Source: Nitrosomonadales bacterium
Lineage (GTDB): Bacteria; Pseudomonadota; Gammaproteobacteria; Burkholderiales; Gallionellaceae
Direction: 5' to 3'
NCBI GenBank assembly: GCA_016199835.1
Contig: JACQFX010000009.1
Coordinates: 124,001 to 188,000 of the forward strand
DNA length: 64,000 bases
This document shows positions 38,203-48,276 of this stretch, one piece after another. Position 1 is the first letter of the stretch. Each line of letters begins with the position of its first letter. The notes beneath the pieces were generated by a model. It saw nothing but the letters and a program-made list of their open reading frames with translations, was not told the DNA's origin and made no database searches. A program made the translations under genes and the position numbers.

Positions 38203-38556
38203 ATGAATCAGATATCCAATCCGGTATTGGTCACGGCGCTGATGCTGGCTGTGTCCAACCTGTTCATGATGTTCGCCTGGTATGGTCACCTGAAAAATCT
38301 CGCGACTGCGCCGTGGTATGTGGCGGCGCTCATCAGTTGGGGTATCGCGCTGTTCGAGTATCTGCTGCAAGTACCCGCCAACCGCATAGGTTTTACGATG
38401 CTCAATCTCGGGCAGTTGAAGATATTGCAGGAAGTCATCACGTTGTCGGTGTTCGTCCCCTTCGCGGTGCTATATATGAACCAGCCATTGAAATGGGATT
38501 ATCTGTATGCGGGGCTGTGCCTGATGGGTGCGGTATATTTTATTTTCAGGGCATGA
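38203..38556 (+). CDS. DUF486 family membrane protein
   Basis: 117 residues with four predicted transmembrane helices and the DUF486 features (SNLFMMFAWYGHLK, EYLLQVPANRIG, LGQLKILQEVITL). The family is related to small drug/metabolite transporter folds; the function is unknown. It lies 24 bp after the last FKBP gene. Confidence 0.82.
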   Translation: MNQISNPVLVTALMLAVSNLFMMFAWYGHLKNLATAPWYVAALISWGIALFEYLLQVPANRIGFTMLNLGQLKILQEVITLSVFVPFAVLYMNQPLKWDYLYAGLCLMGAVYFIFRA

Positions 38557-38585
38557 CAAATCTTGCCCTCTCCCGCCCGGACGGG

Positions 38586-38626
38586 CACCCTCTCCCGCTT
38601 GCGTGAGAGGGGATGGGGAGAGGGTG
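38586..38626. repeat. GC-rich palindromic repeat between DUF486 and mpl
   Basis: CACCCTCTCCC ... GGGGAGAGGGTG forms an outer stem around a TTGCG-containing loop; a partial direct copy of CCCTCTCCCGC lies 22 bp upstream. Probably a REP-like unit or a terminator-like hairpin ahead of mpl. It resembles, but is not the same as, the CCCCCTGCAAGGGGG family in cusA and metH. Confidence 0.6.
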
Positions 38627-38645
38627 TGTTTAGAACGGAGCAATA

Positions 38646-39977
38646 ATGCACATCCACATACTCGGCATCTGCGGCACCTTCATGGGCGGCATTGCGGCCA
38701 TCGCCAAGCAGGCCGGCTATCGCGTCACGGGCTGCGATGCCAACGTCTATCCGCCGATGAGCACACAGCTCGAAGCGCAGGGCATCGAGCTCATTGAAGG
38801 TTTCGGTGTGGAGCAACTCGAACTCAAACCCGATGTGTTCGTCATCGGCAATGTGGTGTCGCGCGGCAATCCGTTGATGGAAGAAATACTCAACCGTGGT
38901 TTGACTTATGTTTCCGGGCCGCAATGGCTGGCGCAGAATATTCTGCGCGATCGTTGGGTGCTGGGTGTGGCAGGCACGCACGGCAAGACCACGACGACTT
39001 CGATGCTGGCGTGGATACTGGAATACGCCGGACTCAATCCCGGCTTCCTGATCGGCGGCGTACCGCAGAACTTCGGCATCTCGGCGCGGCTGACCGACAT
39101 GCCGTTCTTCGTGATTGAGGCAGACGAATATGACACTGCCTTCTTCGACAAGCGTTCCAAGTTCGTGCATTACCATCCGCGCACGGCGATCCTGAATAAC
39201 CTCGAGTTCGACCACGCCGACATTTTCCCGGACCTCGCGGCCATTGAGACGCAGTTCCATCACCTGGTGCGCACCGTGCCCGGCAACGGTCTCGTAGTGT
39301 GCAACGGACGCGAGGAATCCTTGCAGCGCGTGATCCAGCGCGGTTGCTGGACGCCCGTGGAAAAATTCGGCAGCGCCGACAGCTGGAATATAGACGCCGA
39401 TAACAGCGTGACGTTACGTGGAGAAACGCAAGGCTCGCTGCACTGGGATCTGCTCGGCGAACACAATCGCATGAATGCGCTCGCCGCACTCGCTGCTGCC
39501 CGGCATGCCGGAGTACCCATCGCACAAGGTCTGGCCGCCCTCGCCGAATTCAAGAACGTGAAGCGACGCATGGAAATGCGCGGCGTAGCCAACGGCATCA
39601 CTGTGTATGACGATTTCGCCCATCATCCCACTGCGATAGACACCACGGTCGCCGGACTGCGCCACAAGGTCGGCGGCGCACGCATCCTCGCCGTGCTGGA
39701 GCCACGCTCCAACACCATGAAGCTCGGTGTGATGAAAGACGCCCTGCCCGGCAGTCTCAAGAATGCCGACCGGGTATTCTGCTACGGCGCGAACCTCGGC
39801 TGGGACGCAGCAGCAGCGCTGGTTCCGTTAGGCAACAAGGCTACAGTGACGGACGATCTCGATGAATTGATAGCGGCCATCGCCGCCGAGGCGCGTCCCG
39901 GCGATCATGTGCTGGTGATGAGCAATGGCGGCTTCGGCGGGATACATGAAAAACTGTTGCGCAGACTGGCTGAATAA
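38646..39977 (+). CDS. mpl: UDP-N-acetylmuramate:L-alanyl-gamma-D-glutamyl-meso-diaminopimelate ligase Mpl
   Basis: 443 residues of the Mur ligase family in its Mpl form: starts MHIHILGICGTFMGGIAAIA, ATP loop GVAGTHGKTTTTSML, EADEYDTAFFDKRSKF and DDFAHHPTAI. It reattaches the recycled murein tripeptide to UDP-MurNAc in the cytoplasm. Length is typical (~450). Confidence 0.95.
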   Translation: MHIHILGICGTFMGGIAAIAKQAGYRVTGCDANVYPPMSTQLEAQGIELIEGFGVEQLELKPDVFVIGNVVSRGNPLMEEILNRGLTYVSGPQWLAQNILRDRWVLGVAGTHGKTTTTSMLAWILEYAGLNPGFLIGGVPQNFGISARLTDMPFFVIEADEYDTAFFDKRSKFVHYHPRTAILNNLEFDHADIFPDLAAIETQFHHLVRTVPGNGLVVCNGREESLQRVIQRGCWTPVEKFGSADSWNIDADNSVTLRGETQGSLHWDLLGEHNRMNALAALAAARHAGVPIAQGLAALAEFKNVKRRMEMRGVANGITVYDDFAHHPTAIDTTVAGLRHKVGGARILAVLEPRSNTMKLGVMKDALPGSLKNADRVFCYGANLGWDAAAALVPLGNKATVTDDLDELIAAIAAEARPGDHVLVMSNGGFGGIHEKLLRRLAE

Positions 39978-40115
39978 CATGCAAAAACCATGAATCAATC
40001 CGCATGAAAAACACGGGCTAACTTGTTGTGCCGAGAACGTAATTGTTGTATCGTCGCGAACAATGTCATAGCCGCATTGCGCAGATTGAATAAATACTTA
40101 ACCAAAGGGGCGAAC

Positions 40116-42089
40116 GTGCAAAACTTTTCCTTCAGCCAAACCATATCGAAGTTTGCGGCCTCGTTAATGCTGCTAATGCTCGCAACTCTTGCGGGATGCG
40201 GTAGCGGCGGCACTAGCACAACTACCACCACCGGCCCCACAACTGCGGCAACCGTACAATTGCTGGTAAACAATCCACAGCTTTCATCTTCCGGCACAAC
40301 ACCCGTTGACGTGACTGCCGTTGTTCTTGACTCGGCTGGACAGATCGTCACAGGAACTACCGTGGTTTTCTCAAAGGGCCCGGACACCACGGCTTACTTT
40401 AGCAACCTTAGTGCTGCGGGCGTATCCGACGCGAGCGGGATTGTCACGGCTAAACTTAATCTGGGCACCAACAAGGCAAACCGCACCATTGCAATTACTG
40501 CGACTGCCAACGGCCACACGGCCTCCAACAGTGTTGATGTTGTTGGTACGACGGTCACCATTAGCGGCAGCAGTTCTCTGGCGAATGGCGCCAGCACTGT
40601 ACTGACCATCACCGTCAAAGATTCGGCCGGAACCGCGATACCCGGCGTCACCGTAACTGTCGCCTCGCAAAACGGGAATACGATACTCCTGTCGCCGACC
40701 TCCGGAATTACCAATAGCTCGGGGCAAATCACCGCTACCGTTACCGCCGATCACGCGGGAGCCACCGATGTGATCACCGCCACAGCAGCGGGAACCAGCA
40801 AGACCCAGACACTGACTATCAACAGCGCCAGCTTTGCCTTCACGGCGCCCACACCCGTCACGCCCGCCGCAACGATACAGATCCCGCTGAACACAGCGAC
40901 ACCCATTTCAGTTTATTGGGCTAACTCCGGGACGCCTGTCGCGAATAGCTCGCACGTGACCTTTAACGCCAGTCGCGGCACGATCACTGGCGGTAACCCG
41001 GCAAGCACAACTGCAGGCACGGCTACAGCATCCATTTCTTCCAGCTCCGCCGGACCCGCCATCATCACTGCCTCCGGCCCTTCAGGCACACCCGCTGCCA
41101 CTCTGAACATCTTATTCGTTGCCACTACCGCCAGCAGCATAACTCCGCAGGCTACACCAGGAGTCGTTCAGGTGACCACAGGCTCGGCATCCCAATCCAG
41201 CAACAGTTCCGTGATCTCGGTGATCGTCAGGGATGCCGCGAATAATCTGGTCAAGGATGCCTTGGTAAATTTCTCGATTAGCGCTGACCCGAGCGGTGGT
41301 ACCCTTAATGCCGCAAACGCAACAACGGATGCCTCCGGTAGCGCCTCGGTAACCTATATTGCCGGTACTACCAGCAGCCCGCAGAACGGGGTGATCATCG
41401 ACACCACCGTGGCCAGTGTAAATGGCGTGGTTCCCGGATCGCCGGTGACCAATTCTGTGACGCTTACGGTCAGCAATCAGGCATTGCTCGTGCGCTTGGG
41501 AACCGACAACCAGATCATCTCGAATCCACCGTCCAACTCCAAAAAATATATCGCCACGGTGACCGATAGTGCAGGCCACCCATTAGCCGGGGTCACGGTG
41601 TCATTTGCCTTGCGGCCCAGCAGTTTCCAGAAAGGGAAGTATGTAATCAGCGGCACTACCTGGGTTAAAAGCGACACCTTTGGTGCAACCTGTCCCAATG
41701 AAGATCTCAACTTCAATGGCTTCATAGATCCACTCGCACTTCCGCCCGCGCTCCCGGCCTCCCAGACGGAAGACACCAATCTCAATGGACATCTGGAGCC
41801 GGGAGGAGATGCCACCGTCACCGCTAGTGGCGTAACTGATGCCAACGGCGAAGCCATTGCAACGGTCACTTATGCAAAAGACCATGCAACCTGGGCCGCG
41901 TTCGTACTGGAAGCCCGTACCGGTGTAGTCGGCAACGATCCTCCCGCAACGGTAACTTTCGTTTTGCCCGGACTGGCCTCCGATTATTCCAATGTTAGTG
42001 TTGCACCGCCAGGTCAATTCAGCCCATATGGCTTGGGCGATCCGGGCTCGACGCCAGTTGGTCTCGATGACTGCACCAATTCATACTAA
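40116..42089 (+). CDS. Bacterial-Ig (Big_1/invasin-like) repeat lipoprotein with Ca-loop-like motifs
   Basis: 657 residues. The signal peptide (FAASLMLLMLATLAGC) gives a lipid-attachable Cys near residue 28, followed by a Thr-rich linker and at least four immunoglobulin-like repeats of the invasin type (VTAVVLDSAGQIVTGTTVVF; VTVKDSAG-AIPGVTVTV; VIVRDAANNLVKDALVNF; VTDSAGHPLAGVTVSF). Near the C-terminus two DxNxNG loops (DLNFNGFIDP, DTNLNGHLEP) resemble calcium-binding dockerin/EF-hand loops. GTG 40116 has AGGGG 6 nt upstream. Surface-exposed structural or adhesive role inferred. Confidence 0.75.
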   Translation: MQNFSFSQTISKFAASLMLLMLATLAGCGSGGTSTTTTTGPTTAATVQLLVNNPQLSSSGTTPVDVTAVVLDSAGQIVTGTTVVFSKGPDTTAYFSNLSAAGVSDASGIVTAKLNLGTNKANRTIAITATANGHTASNSVDVVGTTVTISGSSSLANGASTVLTITVKDSAGTAIPGVTVTVASQNGNTILLSPTSGITNSSGQITATVTADHAGATDVITATAAGTSKTQTLTINSASFAFTAPTPVTPAATIQIPLNTATPISVYWANSGTPVANSSHVTFNASRGTITGGNPASTTAGTATASISSSSAGPAIITASGPSGTPAATLNILFVATTASSITPQATPGVVQVTTGSASQSSNSSVISVIVRDAANNLVKDALVNFSISADPSGGTLNAANATTDASGSASVTYIAGTTSSPQNGVIIDTTVASVNGVVPGSPVTNSVTLTVSNQALLVRLGTDNQIISNPPSNSKKYIATVTDSAGHPLAGVTVSFALRPSSFQKGKYVISGTTWVKSDTFGATCPNEDLNFNGFIDPLALPPALPASQTEDTNLNGHLEPGGDATVTASGVTDANGEAIATVTYAKDHATWAAFVLEARTGVVGNDPPATVTFVLPGLASDYSNVSVAPPGQFSPYGLGDPGSTPVGLDDCTNSY

Positions 42090-42120
42090 GCCAAGAGTCA
42101 GTAATTAGCGTTCGCAAAGA

Positions 42121-42153
42121 CCAAGGGCATCCGAATGGATGCCCTTGGTCTTT
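42121..42153. terminator. Bidirectional intrinsic terminator
   Basis: A perfect 12-bp stem CCAAGGGCATCC / GGATGCCCTTGG with a GAAT loop, followed by TCTTTAAT and preceded by AAAGA. It lies between the convergent Ig-repeat gene and dgt and can serve both. Confidence 0.85.
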
Positions 42154-42171
42154 AATATAGCCAGTGTTTTC

Positions 42172-43299
42172 CTATTCTTCCTCCACCGCAAACAGCCGCC
42201 GGTGTTCGCGTATAGCATAGCGATCCGTCATGCCGGCGACGTAGTCGGATACGGCGCGCGCGCGATCCACTTCTGCCAGGTGCTGGAATTGTGGTGGCAG
42301 CAGGCGCTCATCTTCCATGAACGCGCCAAACAGGTCGCCGATGATGCGGCGCGCCTTGGCGCTCATGCGCATGACGCGGTAATGGCGATACAGATGGGTG
42401 TGCAAAAAGGATTTCAGTTCGCGGCTCAGCACTTTCACTTCGGCGCTGAAGGCAACCACCGGCGGAGCCTGGCGCACATCGTCCAATGTCTTTAACCCTT
42501 GCGTCCGGATGTTGTGTTCGGTTTCGCGCATCAGGTCGCTGACCAGCGTGTTGATCATGCGCCTTACGGTTTCGTGGATGACGCGCCGTTCGGAAAGCTG
42601 CGCATGGTTGTGACGGACTTGTTCCAGATGTTGCGCAAACAGGCGCACGGTGGAAAGCTGCTCCAGCGTGATCAAACCCGAGCGTAACCCGTCATCCACA
42701 TCGTGGTTATTGTATGCAATCTCGTCGGCGAGATTGGCGATCTGCGCCTCCAGCGAGGGACGCTGCTGCTTGAGGAAACGTTCGCCCACTGCGCCCAGCT
42801 TTGCGGCATTTTCCGGCGCGCAATGTTTCAGTATGCCTTCGCGCGTCTCGAAGCATAAATTAAGTCCGTCGAATGCGGCATAGCGCTCTTCCAGCACATC
42901 CACTACGCGCAGCGATTGCAGATTGTGTTCGAAGCCGCCGTAGTCTTTCATGCAGGTATTGAGCGCTTCCTGTCCGGCATGTCCAAACGGTGTATGGCCA
43001 AGGTCGTGCGCCAGCGAGATGGCTTCGACCAGATCTTCGTTGAGCTTGAGGCGACGCGCGATGGAGCGGGCAATCTGCGCCACTTCAATACTGTGCGTGA
43101 GCCGTGTGCGAAATAAGTCGCCTTCGTGATTTACAAACACCTGCGTCTTGTACTCGAGGCGGCGAAATGCAGTGGAGTGGATGATGCGGTCACGGTCGCG
43201 CTGAAATTCGCTGCGCCCGGATGGCGCATCTTCATGCACGAGACGACCGCGCGTGTTGTGTTCGCTTACCGCGTAAGGCGCGAATTCAGGCGTTCCCAC
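42172..43299 (-). CDS. dgt: Deoxyguanosinetriphosphate triphosphohydrolase-like protein
   Basis: 375 residues of the HD-domain dNTPase family: [42 protein letters not shown] (first His), [14 protein letters not shown] (HD), and the later [12 protein letters not shown]. It hydrolyses dNTPs to nucleoside and triphosphate. GTG 43299, with GGAAG six nt upstream and a 14-bp overlap with aroB, is preferred over ATG 43344 because the longer start adds a Cys/Lys-rich tail inside aroB. Follows aroB in transcription. Confidence 0.87.
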   Translation of the reverse strand: MGTPEFAPYAVSEHNTRGRLVHEDAPSGRSEFQRDRDRIIHSTAFRRLEYKTQVFVNHEGDLFRTRLTHSIEVAQIARSIARRLKLNEDLVEAISLAHDLGHTPFGHAGQEALNTCMKDYGGFEHNLQSLRVVDVLEERYAAFDGLNLCFETREGILKHCAPENAAKLGAVGERFLKQQRPSLEAQIANLADEIAYNNHDVDDGLRSGLITLEQLSTVRLFAQHLEQVRHNHAQLSERRVIHETVRRMINTLVSDLMRETEHNIRTQGLKTLDDVRQAPPVVAFSAEVKVLSRELKSFLHTHLYRHYRVMRMSAKARRIIGDLFGAFMEDERLLPPQFQHLAEVDRARAVSDYVAGMTDRYAIREHRRLFAVEEE

Positions 43300-44374
43300 A
43301 GCACGCTTCCAGAGTTTGGTGCAGCAACCCTTGCGGCACATCACCCGTCACCACCGCATGGCCGATGGATTCAAGCAGTACAAAACGCATCTTGCCGCCG
43401 ACCACTTTCTTGTCCAGCCCCATCAGTTGAAGATATTTCTCCACACCCAATACGGGGGCGACTACCGGCAGTTGGGCGCGCTCGAACAGGCGACGTATGC
43501 GCATGACATCCTCTGTACTGATCCAGCCAAGGCGCTGCGACAAGTCGGCAGCCATGATGGTGCCTGCCGCCACACCTTCTCCATGCAGCCATACGCCGTA
43601 ACCCATACCGTTCTCGATGGCATGGCCAAAGGTGTGGCCGAGATTGAGCAGGGCGCGCTCGCCGCTTTCACGTTCATCCACGCCGACTACTTCGGCCTTG
43701 TTTTGGCAACTGCGCGTAACGGCGTATTGCAGCGCTTCTGTATCGCGCGCCAGCAGTTTCTCCATGTTCTGCTCCAGCCATTCCAGAAATGGCAAGTCGC
43801 GGATCAATCCGTATTTGATGACTTCCGCGATGCCGGCGCGCAGTTCATTGTCAGGCAGCGTATTGAGTGTGGCGATGTCGGCTAGCACCACTTGCGGCTG
43901 GTAGAACGCGCCTATCATGTTCTTTCCCAGCGGATGGTTAATGCCGGTCTTGCCGCCAACCGAGGAGTCCACTTGTGATAGCAGCGTGGTGGGAATCTGG
44001 ATGAAAGGCACGCCACGCAAAAAAGTCGCAGCTGCGTAACCCGTCATGTCGCCGATGACGCCGCCGCCCAATGCGATCAATGGCGTGTTGCGCTCACAAC
44101 GGTGGGTCAGCAACGCGTCGTAGATCAGCCCCAGCGTTGCTGCATTCTTGTATTCCTCGCCGTCCGGCAGGATGATGGGGATAACGTCCACGCCATGGCT
44201 TTGCAGCAGGGTGCGCAACGCTTCCAGATATAACGGCGCCACAGTGGTGTTGGTCACCACTGCGGTTCGTTTGTGCGGCAGATGTGGCAATAGTAATTCC
44301 GCGTGGGCGAGCAAGCCGCTGCCGATGTGGATGTGATAGCTGCGTTCGGCCAGGCCGACGGTTAGTGTTTGCAT
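43286..44374 (-). CDS. aroB: 3-dehydroquinate synthase AroB
   Basis: 362 residues, normal length, with the NAD-binding region ([38 protein letters not shown]) and metal ligands in [23 protein letters not shown] and [10 protein letters not shown]. Catalyses the second step of the shikimate pathway in the cytoplasm. aroK lies directly upstream in the same operon (13-bp gap). Confidence 0.96.
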   Translation of the reverse strand: MQTLTVGLAERSYHIHIGSGLLAHAELLLPHLPHKRTAVVTNTTVAPLYLEALRTLLQSHGVDVIPIILPDGEEYKNAATLGLIYDALLTHRCERNTPLIALGGGVIGDMTGYAAATFLRGVPFIQIPTTLLSQVDSSVGGKTGINHPLGKNMIGAFYQPQVVLADIATLNTLPDNELRAGIAEVIKYGLIRDLPFLEWLEQNMEKLLARDTEALQYAVTRSCQNKAEVVGVDERESGERALLNLGHTFGHAIENGMGYGVWLHGEGVAAGTIMAADLSQRLGWISTEDVMRIRRLFERAQLPVVAPVLGVEKYLQLMGLDKKVVGGKMRFVLLESIGHAVVTGDVPQGLLHQTLEACCGNA

Positions 44375-44387
44375 AATATCTGGCGAA

Positions 44388-44948
44388 TCACGTTAGAGTT
44401 CCTGCGAACCGGTTCAATTCCCGCTGTAATTGCTCCACTAGGCTGTGCACATTCTGTTTTCCGGTGGGCATGACCAAGTCGGCGGTTTGCGCATACAGCG
44501 GATCGCGCTGCTCGTACAATTCCTTAAGCTTGGCACGCGGATCGGCTGTCTGTAGCAGTGGACGGTTGCGGTCGTGGCGGGTGCGCAGCCAAAGGTCGTG
44601 TACCGCACTTTTCAGATAAACCACGACGCCATTGCTGCGCAAGGCTACACGGTTCTGTTCATTCAATACCGCGCCGCCGCCGGTTGCCAGCACGATGTTG
44701 TCACGCCGCACCAAATCCTGAACCACATTCGCTTCACGCTGGCGGAAACCCGCTTCGCCTTCCACGTCGAAAATATGTGCGATGGTTACACCCGTGCGCT
44801 GCTGGATTTCTTCATCGCTATCAATAAAGATTTTGCCTGTTTGCTGTGCGAGCAGTTTCCCCACCGTGGTTTTTCCAGCACCCATCATGCCGACGAGAAT
44901 AATGTTTCCGGATTGGCGTTTTGCCTGTGTTGTGCTGGTGGGTTGCAT
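44388..44948 (-). CDS. aroK: Shikimate kinase AroK
   Basis: 186 residues with Walker [15 protein letters not shown], shikimate-binding [11 protein letters not shown] and GGGAVL, and the lid RHDRNRPLL. Phosphorylates shikimate at O3. The aroK-aroB pair downstream of the pil genes is the common betaproteobacterial order; here a terminator separates it from pilQ. Confidence 0.95.
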   Translation of the reverse strand: MQPTSTTQAKRQSGNIILVGMMGAGKTTVGKLLAQQTGKIFIDSDEEIQQRTGVTIAHIFDVEGEAGFRQREANVVQDLVRRDNIVLATGGGAVLNEQNRVALRSNGVVVYLKSAVHDLWLRTRHDRNRPLLQTADPRAKLKELYEQRDPLYAQTADLVMPTGKQNVHSLVEQLQRELNRFAGTLT

Positions 44949-44990
44949 AATTGGATTGTAGCGAAAATTTCCTGCTCATACCGCTTTGGC

Positions 44991-45021
44991 AAAACAAAAG
45001 CCCGGCATAGCCGGGCTTTCA
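44991..45021 (-). terminator. Intrinsic terminator after pilQ
   Basis: Read on the minus strand: AAAGCCCGGC - TAT - GCCGGGCTTTTGTTTTG, a 10-bp stem plus T-rich tail just after the pilQ stop and before aroK. It ends the pilMNOPQ transcript. Confidence 0.85.
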
Positions 45022-45038
45022 TGTCGCACATCGTTTGA

Positions 45039-47105
45039 TTAAAACTGGTTCAGGCTGTCTTTCAGAATCTTCGGCGTAATGAAAATCAGCAGTTCCTTTT
45101 TCTGTTCGCTCTTCACATTGTTCTTAAACATCCAGCCTAGAACGGGTATGTCTCCGAGCAGCGGAATTTTCTGGGTAGAGTTGGCTTCAGCCAAAGTATA
45201 AACGCCGCCTATCACCACTGTGCCGCCATTCTCTACCAGGACCTGGGTCGTGATCTGCTTGCTGTCTATGCTTGGCACACCACCATACACGGTACCCGGT
45301 TGATCCTGCGTCACGTTCACTTTCATGCTGACGTGGTCATCCGGCGTTATCTGCGGCGTCACCACCAGACTCAGCAACGCGTCCTTGAATGCTGTTGTGG
45401 CCGCACCGCCGACCGTGCTGCCCGACACCGTATAAGGAATCTGCGCCCCGGACTTGATGGTGGCTTCCGTGGAATCCGCTGTCACCACGCGCGGGCTGGA
45501 GATGTTCTTGGTCGTTCCGTCTATTTCGGATGCCATCAATTCCAGAGACAGGGTTTTGCTTGATACCGAATCAAACAAGGAAAGCGTCAGGCCACCCAAC
45601 CCGTCCACGGCACCGGGCAAGTTCACATTTCCCGTCACCGTCGAAGAAGTAAATCCCTTGGGAATGGTGGAAGTGGGGCCTTTAAAACCCAGCTTTCCAC
45701 CCAAAGTCCGGTTGAATTCTTCCTTTGCTTCGACAAAGCGCGCCTCTATCATCACCTGGCGTACCGGCACATCTATCTGCTTGATCAGTTTACGCGCTTC
45801 CTCCAATGCGGTTGGCGTATCCTTGATGAACAAGGTGTTGGTACGAGTATCTACCACCGCACTGCCGCGCTTTGTCAGAATGCGCTGTTTCTCGTTGGTC
45901 AGCATGGCAGCAACCGTATCGCCCTTCTGGTAACTGAGCGGGAAGCTCTCTGTATGCAGCGTTTCCAGTTCGGAAATCTCCTGGCTTGCCGACAGGTTGA
46001 GCTTTTCCTTGGCTGCGATTTCTTCGCGCGGAGCGATCTGGATCACATTGCCGTTTTTGCGCATGTCCAGGCCCTTGCTTTGCAGGATGATGTCCAGCGC
46101 CTGATCCCATGGCACATCCTTCAAACGCAAAGTAAGATTACCCGTCACCGTATCGCTGATCAGCATGTTCATGGGAACGTTATTATTGCTGTTGATAAAA
46201 TCAGCGATAACATACAACGCTTCGCGTACAGCAATATTCTGGAAATTCAGTGTCAGCTTTTCTCCCGCGTAGCCGCCCTGTGCATTGCGCACCAGTTTGT
46301 TTGGGTCTTCCGATACTGGTTTGACCTCCACGATAAACTTGTTGTCCATCTGGTAGGCGGCATGTTCCCACAAGCCTTTTGGTTCGATGACCACGCGCAC
46401 GTTGTCACCATCTACAAAGGTATCCACACCTTCCACCGGCGTGCCGAAATCGGTTACGTCCAGCTTGCGTTGCAGATTACGCGGCAGATCGGTTTTCAAA
46501 AAATCTATGATCAGATTTTTGCTCTGTTGCTTGATGTCTATGCCCACGCTGGCATCTGACAGATCAATCTGGATGCGCCCCTCGCCATTTTTGCCCCGAT
46601 GGAAGTCCACATCGCGCAAGCTATGTTTCTGGGTCAGCGTTTTGGCTTCGGAAAAACGGGTCGTGGCCGGAGGTGCCGTTACATCGGCTGTCCGTCCCTG
46701 CAGGATAATTAACAGTGCATTGCCATCGATTCTGGTGTCAAACGCAAGCATCTGGTTCAGGTTAATCACCAGGCGCGTGCGATTCCCGGCTTGCACAATA
46801 TTCGCGCTGCGCAAATCACCTTCACTAAATTCCTGGGTAGACTTGCCCAGTCCGTTCGCGGTGTCCGGGAAATCGAATGCAATACGCGGCGGCGTGTTGA
46901 TGGTGAACCCGGCGGGTGGATTGGCAAGGGCATTTTTCAGATCAACTCGGATCACCAGCTTGCCGCCCGGAGCGCCACTGACGCTAAGCGATTGTATGGT
47001 GTTCGCGTCCGGATTGGCTTGCGCATGGGCGACGAGTGCACAAAACGCAAATACCGCAACCAGGAACTGGATGCCATTATGGAGTGCCTTGTTGAACTGT
47101 TTCAT
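45039..47105 (-). CDS. pilQ: Type IV pilus secretin PilQ
   Basis: 688 residues. Signal peptide (VAVFAFCALVAHAQA), two AMIN domains for peptidoglycan binding (SLSVSGAPGGKLVIRVDLK; KHSLRDVDFHRGKNGEG), an STN/N0 domain (ISLRVNVP-like region near residue 305), an N1 domain and the C-terminal secretin (VMIEARFVEAKEEFNRTLGG, VVIGGVYTLAEANSTQKIP). It forms the outer-membrane gate for the pilus. ATG 47105 with AGAGGT upstream is preferred to an earlier ATG overlapping pilP. Confidence 0.95.
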   Translation of the reverse strand: MKQFNKALHNGIQFLVAVFAFCALVAHAQANPDANTIQSLSVSGAPGGKLVIRVDLKNALANPPAGFTINTPPRIAFDFPDTANGLGKSTQEFSEGDLRSANIVQAGNRTRLVINLNQMLAFDTRIDGNALLIILQGRTADVTAPPATTRFSEAKTLTQKHSLRDVDFHRGKNGEGRIQIDLSDASVGIDIKQQSKNLIIDFLKTDLPRNLQRKLDVTDFGTPVEGVDTFVDGDNVRVVIEPKGLWEHAAYQMDNKFIVEVKPVSEDPNKLVRNAQGGYAGEKLTLNFQNIAVREALYVIADFINSNNNVPMNMLISDTVTGNLTLRLKDVPWDQALDIILQSKGLDMRKNGNVIQIAPREEIAAKEKLNLSASQEISELETLHTESFPLSYQKGDTVAAMLTNEKQRILTKRGSAVVDTRTNTLFIKDTPTALEEARKLIKQIDVPVRQVMIEARFVEAKEEFNRTLGGKLGFKGPTSTIPKGFTSSTVTGNVNLPGAVDGLGGLTLSLFDSVSSKTLSLELMASEIDGTTKNISSPRVVTADSTEATIKSGAQIPYTVSGSTVGGAATTAFKDALLSLVVTPQITPDDHVSMKVNVTQDQPGTVYGGVPSIDSKQITTQVLVENGGTVVIGGVYTLAEANSTQKIPLLGDIPVLGWMFKNNVKSEQKKELLIFITPKILKDSLNQF

Positions 47106-47116
47106 ATTTACCTCTG

Positions 47117-47620
47117 TCATTCCACTAATTGCAGGCTGCTCATACGTTCGGACCAGTCCCCGCTGCTATCTTGTATCGTTTCCTTGATTTGCACTTCGGT
47201 GTCGGTCACCGCCGTGATCTGCCCAAAATTCTGTCCAAGATAATTACCTGTTTTGACGCGATGCAGCTTGCCATCCGGCGCACGAATGATGGCATACCCC
47301 GCTTTACCCTGATACAGGAAGCCGACCATCTTCAGACCATCCAGCGGAAATTCTTCCAAAGCTTCCCGATGCCGTTCCATATCGGGCTGGTTCAAACCTG
47401 GGTGATCGTTTCTTAAAACTGACTTGCGGGGCTTGAAAGGATCCGGCAGATCGACGGAATTATCATAATTGAAGGGTTCATACGGTTTGATTTCCGGAGG
47501 CGGATCCACCTTGCCACGCATTTCGGCCGCAGCATTCTTCACAAAATCGTGCAGATCCTGGAATTCTTCGCCGCCACAGCCAGCCAGCAACAGGGCAACC
47601 AACAAATAAGCCGATCTCAT
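47117..47620 (-). CDS. pilP: Type IV pilus inner-membrane lipoprotein PilP
   Basis: 167 residues with a lipobox (YLLVALLLAGC, Cys at ~15), a Pro-rich linker (VDPPPEIKPYEPFNYD) and the C-terminal beta-sandwich that binds PilQ (MVGFLYQGKAGYAIIRAPDGKLHRV). Connects the PilMNO platform to the secretin. Overlaps pilO by ATGA. Confidence 0.94.
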   Translation of the reverse strand: MRSAYLLVALLLAGCGGEEFQDLHDFVKNAAAEMRGKVDPPPEIKPYEPFNYDNSVDLPDPFKPRKSVLRNDHPGLNQPDMERHREALEEFPLDGLKMVGFLYQGKAGYAIIRAPDGKLHRVKTGNYLGQNFGQITAVTDTEVQIKETIQDSSGDWSERMSSLQLVE

Positions 47621-48276
47621 TTCTTCGCCTTCGCGGATTTTGCCGCCATCTTCTGGGCAGCGAGTTCCGTCTCATCCAGATAACGGAAAGTCTTGGCCAA
47701 CGTTTCCATAATCAGCGGCACATTCTGCGATCCCGGTGCCGCAGCGACGTTTGAGCGCGTAATGAAAATGTCGTTTAACGTCACGATGCGTGGCAATTGG
47801 GAGATATCGCTGGCAAACTTCCCCAGATCGTCATAGTTTCCCGTCACCCTGATAACAATCGGCTGCTCGGCAAATACGCCATTCACTACTTCAGCACCAG
47901 GACGGAACAAGTCAAATTGCAAGCCTCGTCCCAAGCCCGCCTGGTTGATGTCTGTCAATAAAGCATCCATTTCCGATTTGTTCGGCAATTGTTTGAGCAG
48001 CGCGCCAAACGATTGCTGCGTTTCCGTAAGCTGCTTCTTGATGATGTCCAGATTGATGGCTTCTTTTTTCTTGACCAGGAAAGCTTCTTTCAGCTTCTCT
48101 TCTTCCTGCTGAGCATTCCCCAGCGCCTCCCATTGCCCCTGCCAATCCAGTACTGCCCCTCCGAATACTACGGCCACGAATATGGCAACAAGCACCGCCA
48201 GCTTCACCAGCCAGGGCCATCCTCCTGGATTTCTGGGATTGATGTTCTTCAGTTCTTCCAGCAAGTTCAGCTTCAT
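47617..48276 (-). CDS. pilO: Type IV pilus assembly protein PilO
   Basis: 219 residues: a short cytoplasmic tail, one transmembrane helix (LVKLAVLVAIFVAVVFGGAVL), a coiled coil (EEEKLKEAFLVKKKEAINLDI) and a periplasmic ferredoxin-like domain. Forms heterodimers with PilN. ATGA overlaps on both sides indicate coupled translation. A Lys/Ala-rich C-terminal tail (QKMAAKSAKAKK) is present. Confidence 0.94.
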   Translation of the reverse strand: MKLNLLEELKNINPRNPGGWPWLVKLAVLVAIFVAVVFGGAVLDWQGQWEALGNAQQEEEKLKEAFLVKKKEAINLDIIKKQLTETQQSFGALLKQLPNKSEMDALLTDINQAGLGRGLQFDLFRPGAEVVNGVFAEQPIVIRVTGNYDDLGKFASDISQLPRIVTLNDIFITRSNVAAAPGSQNVPLIMETLAKTFRYLDETELAAQKMAAKSAKAKK

